This document shows, piece by piece, positions 24,101 to 30,100 of a stretch of 64,000 nucleotides of DNA. The stretch lies in NCBI GenBank assembly GCA_037783545.1, contig JBBELK010000298.1:2790001-2854000 (forward strand). The letters run 5' to 3'. Position numbers and translations under genes: made by a program. This DNA is from Henricia sp. BOLD:AAB3569 (Eukaryota; Echinodermata; Asteroidea; Spinulosida; Echinasteridae). Position 1 is the first letter of the stretch. Every line of letters begins with the position of its first letter. The notes under the pieces were generated by a model that saw nothing but the letters and a program-made list of their open reading frames with translations, ran no database searches and was not told the origin of the DNA.

Positions 24101-27100
24101 GAAAGATGACATGCAGATGATGGTTTGCAGTTTGAAAAATAACAAATAAATTGCACCTTTCGTGGTTCTCTGCCTTGTTGCTGGCGATACACAATCAATA
24201 GCAACGTGTCACATTTCCTCAAATTTGGTAAGCAGCGGAGAGCCACATTGCAACGTCCGTACGACTGCTGGGACTGTGGGGCCGCCATCTTGACAATGTA
24301 TTTTGGCAAACAATCCATTCCACATTGAGCAAACGTTGGCGCCAACATTAACGAACCGTTTGCGTGTTTGGAAAGGAGCCCTGGCTATTAGGCTCGTGCT
24401 TACTATGTCATTTCGGGGGTCAAATAATGCTGTTATTGTTCAAGCGATATGCGTGCGCGTTCTCTCTCTAGCATGCGTAACGCACTGCACTAAGGTTCCT
24501 ATTGGTGAAATAAACCGCGTTACGCCTGCCAGTGGCTCACATATCACGCATGCACATCGCTTCAACAATGACGCGGCATTATTTGACTCCCAAATGACGT
24601 ATTCAAAAGGGGTGAATGGTTAAAAAGTGTGTGCGCACCCATTTAAAAAAAAAAGAATCTTTAACTGTTAATCTCTCGCAAAAAGTACCATAATGTTGTG
24701 TTTATTATCATTGCTATCAACACTTTTAAGTTTTTGTTTTTAATCACACGGAGCATTGCAAATGACACAATGTGCCTTCAATTTTTTTACTTTTCAGAGT
24801 CCCCTCCCCCATCGACCAGGAAGTCATGGCCACCCTCATGTCCCAAGCCACAGCCCCCATCTCCCAGGACCGCCAGCCCCACCTCCTCAGACCCACTCCA
24901 GCCAACCAGCAAGAGGTGATGAATGCCCTCCTACAGCAAGCTTCGACCAACCCTACCCTGGCCGCTGCGCTGCGGACACCCACGGGGGTATCTCCCCATG
25001 GTGGAATGAGCCCCGTAGGTAGGGTACCATCGCCGATGCCGCCGGAATTGCTGCATCAGGCATTGCTACAGCAGCAGCATAGTCCGAGGACACCGTCCCC
25101 AATAGGTGAGTTGACCTCTTGTGCCATTCTAGTGATGCTTTCTGTACATTATTTTTGCATTTTTTGGAAATGCTATTCTTAATTTTGAAGTAGTACATGT
25201 GCATTCTTTATTATTATTATTTATTTCTGGTATTCATACCAAGGATTGTGCTCAGTGCACTGTCACTCGCAAGCGTGAGGAAACCCATGAAGAATTCAAA
25301 TTAGAAATGACCAGAGACACTGGGGAATATCCCCTTGCTCTGGGATCTTTAGAGTGCGTTACCATTACCTAACACACTGGACCAACGGCTTTTCATCCCT
25401 TCCGAAGGATGGAGCAAGTGTGGTTGAGTGCCTTGCCCAAGGGCACAGCCAAATTCAAACCCGCAACCCTAAGTTTTCACCCATGATTGCGAGTCAATGG
25501 CCCTAACCACTCGGCCACGGTACCCCAATAGTATTAAAAGCACTCTAACTTCGTTTCAACCAAAAATGGTCTGTCTTAGTTTGTTTACTAACAAGGAGGG
25601 ACGGTTTACATAGACTGTTTTCAAATGAACTCAAGTTAGACCCTCTAGTACGGTGTTTGGACAGTTTCATATCAGGGCCCAATTTCATAGAGCTGCTTAA
25701 GCGCTAGCTGAAAACGTGTGCTTACTGTAGCAGAAAAGTTGTGCTAACGTTAAGGCTATTTCACGGCCATGGCGTGCTTAAGCATGCGCGTGCTTGGAAA
25801 CCGCCATTGTTGCGTCACTATCTTAAGCAAAATTTTGCTCTGCGGTTAAGGCAGGTTGTCAGTTGCTTACCGTTAACGATGTCTATGAAATAGCCCGACG
25901 CTCGGTTAACGGAAAATGGCCCCCGTACGAATATTTCGTGACGTCACTCATATGCTTTAACGTTGGGTGTACGCATTGGCTCAAAAACTCCCTCCCCCCT
26001 CCGTGCGTACGTACTTTATGGATGGCCCCATATGCCATATCGAACATCTATTAGTGATAACCTCTCGTCTGTTTTTCCCTTGACCCCCCTCTTCAACCCC
26101 AAGCAGCCTTCGGCCAGCAGTCACCCCTCCCAGGCGGCAGGAGTCCCATTCCCTTTGGTCTCCCCGGCGCCACCTCTCCCCTCCTACCCAATGCCCGCTC
26201 CCCAGTCATCTCGGCCAGTCCCACGGCCACCCCGATCAGACAACGGGTCCCCTCGCCCCAGGAGCTGGCCAAACACACCCAGAACATCCTGCAGCAGGCG
26301 CTGATCAAGAGACAGCTGGAAGTGCAGAAGGAGAAGTTTATGGCCAGAGAGTCTGCCAGGTAAAACTCTTTATTTATTTATTTTTTATTAATGAGTGAAT
26401 ATTTTAGTGATATGACTCGGGGACTGCCGGGGTGAATGAATTTGATACAAATGTGGACAAATTTCCATGAGTTTGGAAAAACTGGATGAAGTGGAAAACA
26501 ACTTGGCTCCACCGGGATTCGAAACATGCGATGCCCTACCAATTGAGCTATGAAGCCAACTGGTGGTCTCGAATCAGCGGGAACAACTGCAATGCATGTT
26601 TGACATGTTTTGGAATGTCAAGGCAGTTGTCAAATAGATGTAAAAAATATAAAACTGGACTTCACATTTTCCGGTTAGTGTTCATACATGTGTAATAGAA
26701 AAATAAATAAATGAATTTTAAAAAAGAGGTGCATTTTGCATTAGGGATTTTAGGTTTGTTTACCGAATTAAAACAAAAGAAGCCTAATCATGTTATATCT
26801 TTTAACCGTTTTAACACAGGTCAAAGTCTCCCGTGCCTTCGCCTCAGTTCTTTGTCCCAGCAGGCCCCAGTCAGGAAAGACGGCAGAGCCAAGACGGACA
26901 GCAAAGCCAGGATAGACACCTTAGCCAGGAGAGATACCCGAGCCAGGAGAGATACCCGAGCCAGGAGAGATACCCCAGCCAGGAGAGATACCCCAGCCAG
27001 GAGAGATACCCCAGCCAGGAGAGATACCCCAGCCAGGAGAGATACCCCAGCCAGGAGAGATACCCGAGCCAGGAGAGATACGCACCCTCGATCAGTGCCA

Positions 27101-30100
27101 ACCCTCCTCTAACTCCTACAAGGGTACGGACACAGAGTAGGCTTGGGAAATCCTCTCTGAAATTGATTAGAATCGATTGTAAATTATAAATGGAAATTGC
27201 TATTCCGTCTTTCAGAGCATCCTATTATCTTGCCGATTACCCGGCGATTCTAAATTTTGATGGATACAGAAATTATACAATTCTAGGAATTTAGCCCATT
27301 TGCACTCATTGGTAACAAGTTGTACGTTTTTTAATCTTCTCGGAGCTTTTTTTCATGTTAATGAAATGTTCCTTGTCAAGGTCAAAAACCAAAGATTTGA
27401 AAGGGGATGAGTCAAGGTATGAGGGTGTGTTTGCAGAAACCTGAATTTCACAGAGTTGAACATAGAAGAAATACATGTACAGGGCAGTTTGGTGCGCTTT
27501 GATGAGAAAGCTGCAGGGCAGTTTGGGGCACTTTGAGGACTAATGGGTTAAGGCATACATTAGCTGACGGGCAAACGTGGAATAAGCGAAAAATTGGGTT
27601 CATAGGGAAATCCTGAGGAAGTATGTCACTGTGCCTTATAGCTCGGCTATTAGAGCATCCCCGTAAGTCAGAGGTCTCGGGTTCGAATTCCGATAAGTCC
27701 CATAAAATTTTTCTCTTAACCCATATTTGGTTGTATCATATTAATGGTAAGTAGGCACTGTACCAAATACTGTGTTCAATAGCTGACTTTACATCCCTGG
27801 AAGACGGAGCACTTGTGGTTAAATACCTTACATTAAGGACACAGGTACCATGGCCAGGTATCCCACATTACAGTTTTAGAGTTCAGTCTTTTAACTTTCT
27901 TTTCTTGGCAGAGCATACCTAAATTGGCCACAGCGTTCACTCCCATGTCGGTGATCCGTAAGATGCATGAATCGAGAGCTGAAGCCAAGATGGCTGGCAG
28001 CAGTGATGCTAAAACGGACGGTGATCAGCAGGATGGGGAAAATAAATCAACCACAGGTGAGTTTTTGTATTCGTTTTGGAATAATAATGAATAATAATGA
28101 TTTGCACACATGCAGTATGTCTGTATCCCGGCCGTAATCATTCACGGCTAAAGTACCGCGAAACCAGACTATTGATCAGAAGTACATAGTACATACACTG
28201 AACAAAATTATAAACGTCCCATGTGACACTTTGAAACATTTATTAGCCTTAGGTGTTGCAAAATATATTAAATCATACAAAATTCATTTTGTTGTTCAAT
28301 ATGCTACAGATTACTGTCCGTTAGAATATCCAATTTGTACAATTATCAGACATTATCAGCTCATTTAGGGCCGCCCATTTCATGTTACATAAATAATTTA
28401 CATGGGGCGTTTATATTTTTGCTCAGTGTACATACTGACATATCCATTGCATTGCACTCATATTGTCAATGTACATACTGTACAGTGTACTGTGTTGGCG
28501 AGTCCATGTGCACACATACATGCAGTTATGATAGTGGCCGTAGTTTTTGTTTTGCGGCCCTGAAGGCAAGGGCCGATGGCATCCCTGATTGCTACTATGG
28601 TTATTGCTTGTAGCTAAAAAAGCTCATGCAGACCGTGAGTAAGATACTAAATTGTTCAGGATTTTTTACAAAGTTTCCTGCTATTTTTAATAAAAAATAG
28701 CACACCCCAATTGATTCTGGCAGGAGGATTGATAATAAAATTGTGATAAATTTCAGAGTTAGGTTGTGAAAATTTGTATAGTTCACCACACTGTTTTTTT
28801 TAATTTGATGACCTTTCTCCAGGGTCCCCTAAGCGCACCCCCATGGGCGACAAACAACCCTCGAGTATTCAGACCCCAACCGTGACCTTAACCACTGCCA
28901 CGCCCCCGCGTTCCACGGAGAGCGGTGCCAGCGTGGGTTCCCCGAGCAGAACCAACAATGCGTCGAAGCTAGATGGACTCTCGCCACTTCACAAGACGTC
29001 AACGGTGCTGCACAGCGGCGGCGAGCAGACAGAACAGCAGGGAACGCCTCCTAGACCGCCTGTGGGCAGTTCCATGGTTAGTAATTTTAGGTTTTTAACC
29101 ACTTGACGTTGAGATTATTTTTGGTATAACAAAACAATTTGAATGTGATTGCAGAAATTTTAAAACCAGGGCCCAGTTTCATAGAGCTGCTTAAGCGCAA
29201 GCACTAACTCGGTATATATGTAAAGCGGGCCTCCCACTGTGCGATTTTTGCTACGATTTGGTATTATTGTGTGTAGAGTCTATAGACAGTCTCTGGTAAT
29301 CATACCAATTCATAGGAAATTCATGGCAAAAATCGCACAGTGGGAGGCCCGCTTTAGACATGTATCATTTAAAGGAGCATGTTTATTTTCGTTTTAACCT
29401 AACAATCATATAAAATACCTCTCCAAAATACTATCCATGGTAAGAAAACTTTGGAAATTTGCAATCTTCAATTTAGATGTGGAAGCAAAACATCTCGGTG
29501 TGATTACTGCACTACTTTTAATATGGAACCAGATAAATTAGTTTACAAAAAATCGCTGGTTTTTTTAGGATATCCTTGAAAATATACAGATTGAGAACGC
29601 AAAATTTCAGAATGGTAATGAGAAAAATACAAAATTTGATATGGTTTTAAAAAACGCAACAAAAAAATGTGATCTGGACACAGATATAAAATTACAGATT
29701 TTAATGTCATGCCCAATTCTTTATGGATTTGCCTCTATGCAGCAACAGCAACAGCAGCAGTCTGAATTAGCAATGAGCCACCAACAGCAGCAGAGACTCC
29801 AACAACCATCCCCAAGCATCCCGCATTCCTCCCCCTCTCGACATCCGCCAAAACAGCCCAACCAACAACACGGAACTGACCACAATTACCCCGGAGACCG
29901 AAACCGGCCCATGCGGCAGCACAGACCGAGCAGTCACTCTCCAATCCCGCCCAATATGGCGGGGGGACACCGCGGGGTCTCGCCTCGTCCAATGGGCGCG
30001 CCGTTTGGAGGAGGAGCCATCCCGCCACCCAGGATGAACCCTAATATGATGGCGTCGCCCGCCGCGGCCCAGGCACAGGCCCAGGCCCAAGCCGCGGCTT

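Noticed and set aside
26711-27112. Alternative frame with RRDTPARRDT repeats over exon 13, and its antisense LSWLGY frame
   Set aside because: The SQERYP frame is the one in phase with exons 12 and 14. The others are shadows of the 18-bp repeat.
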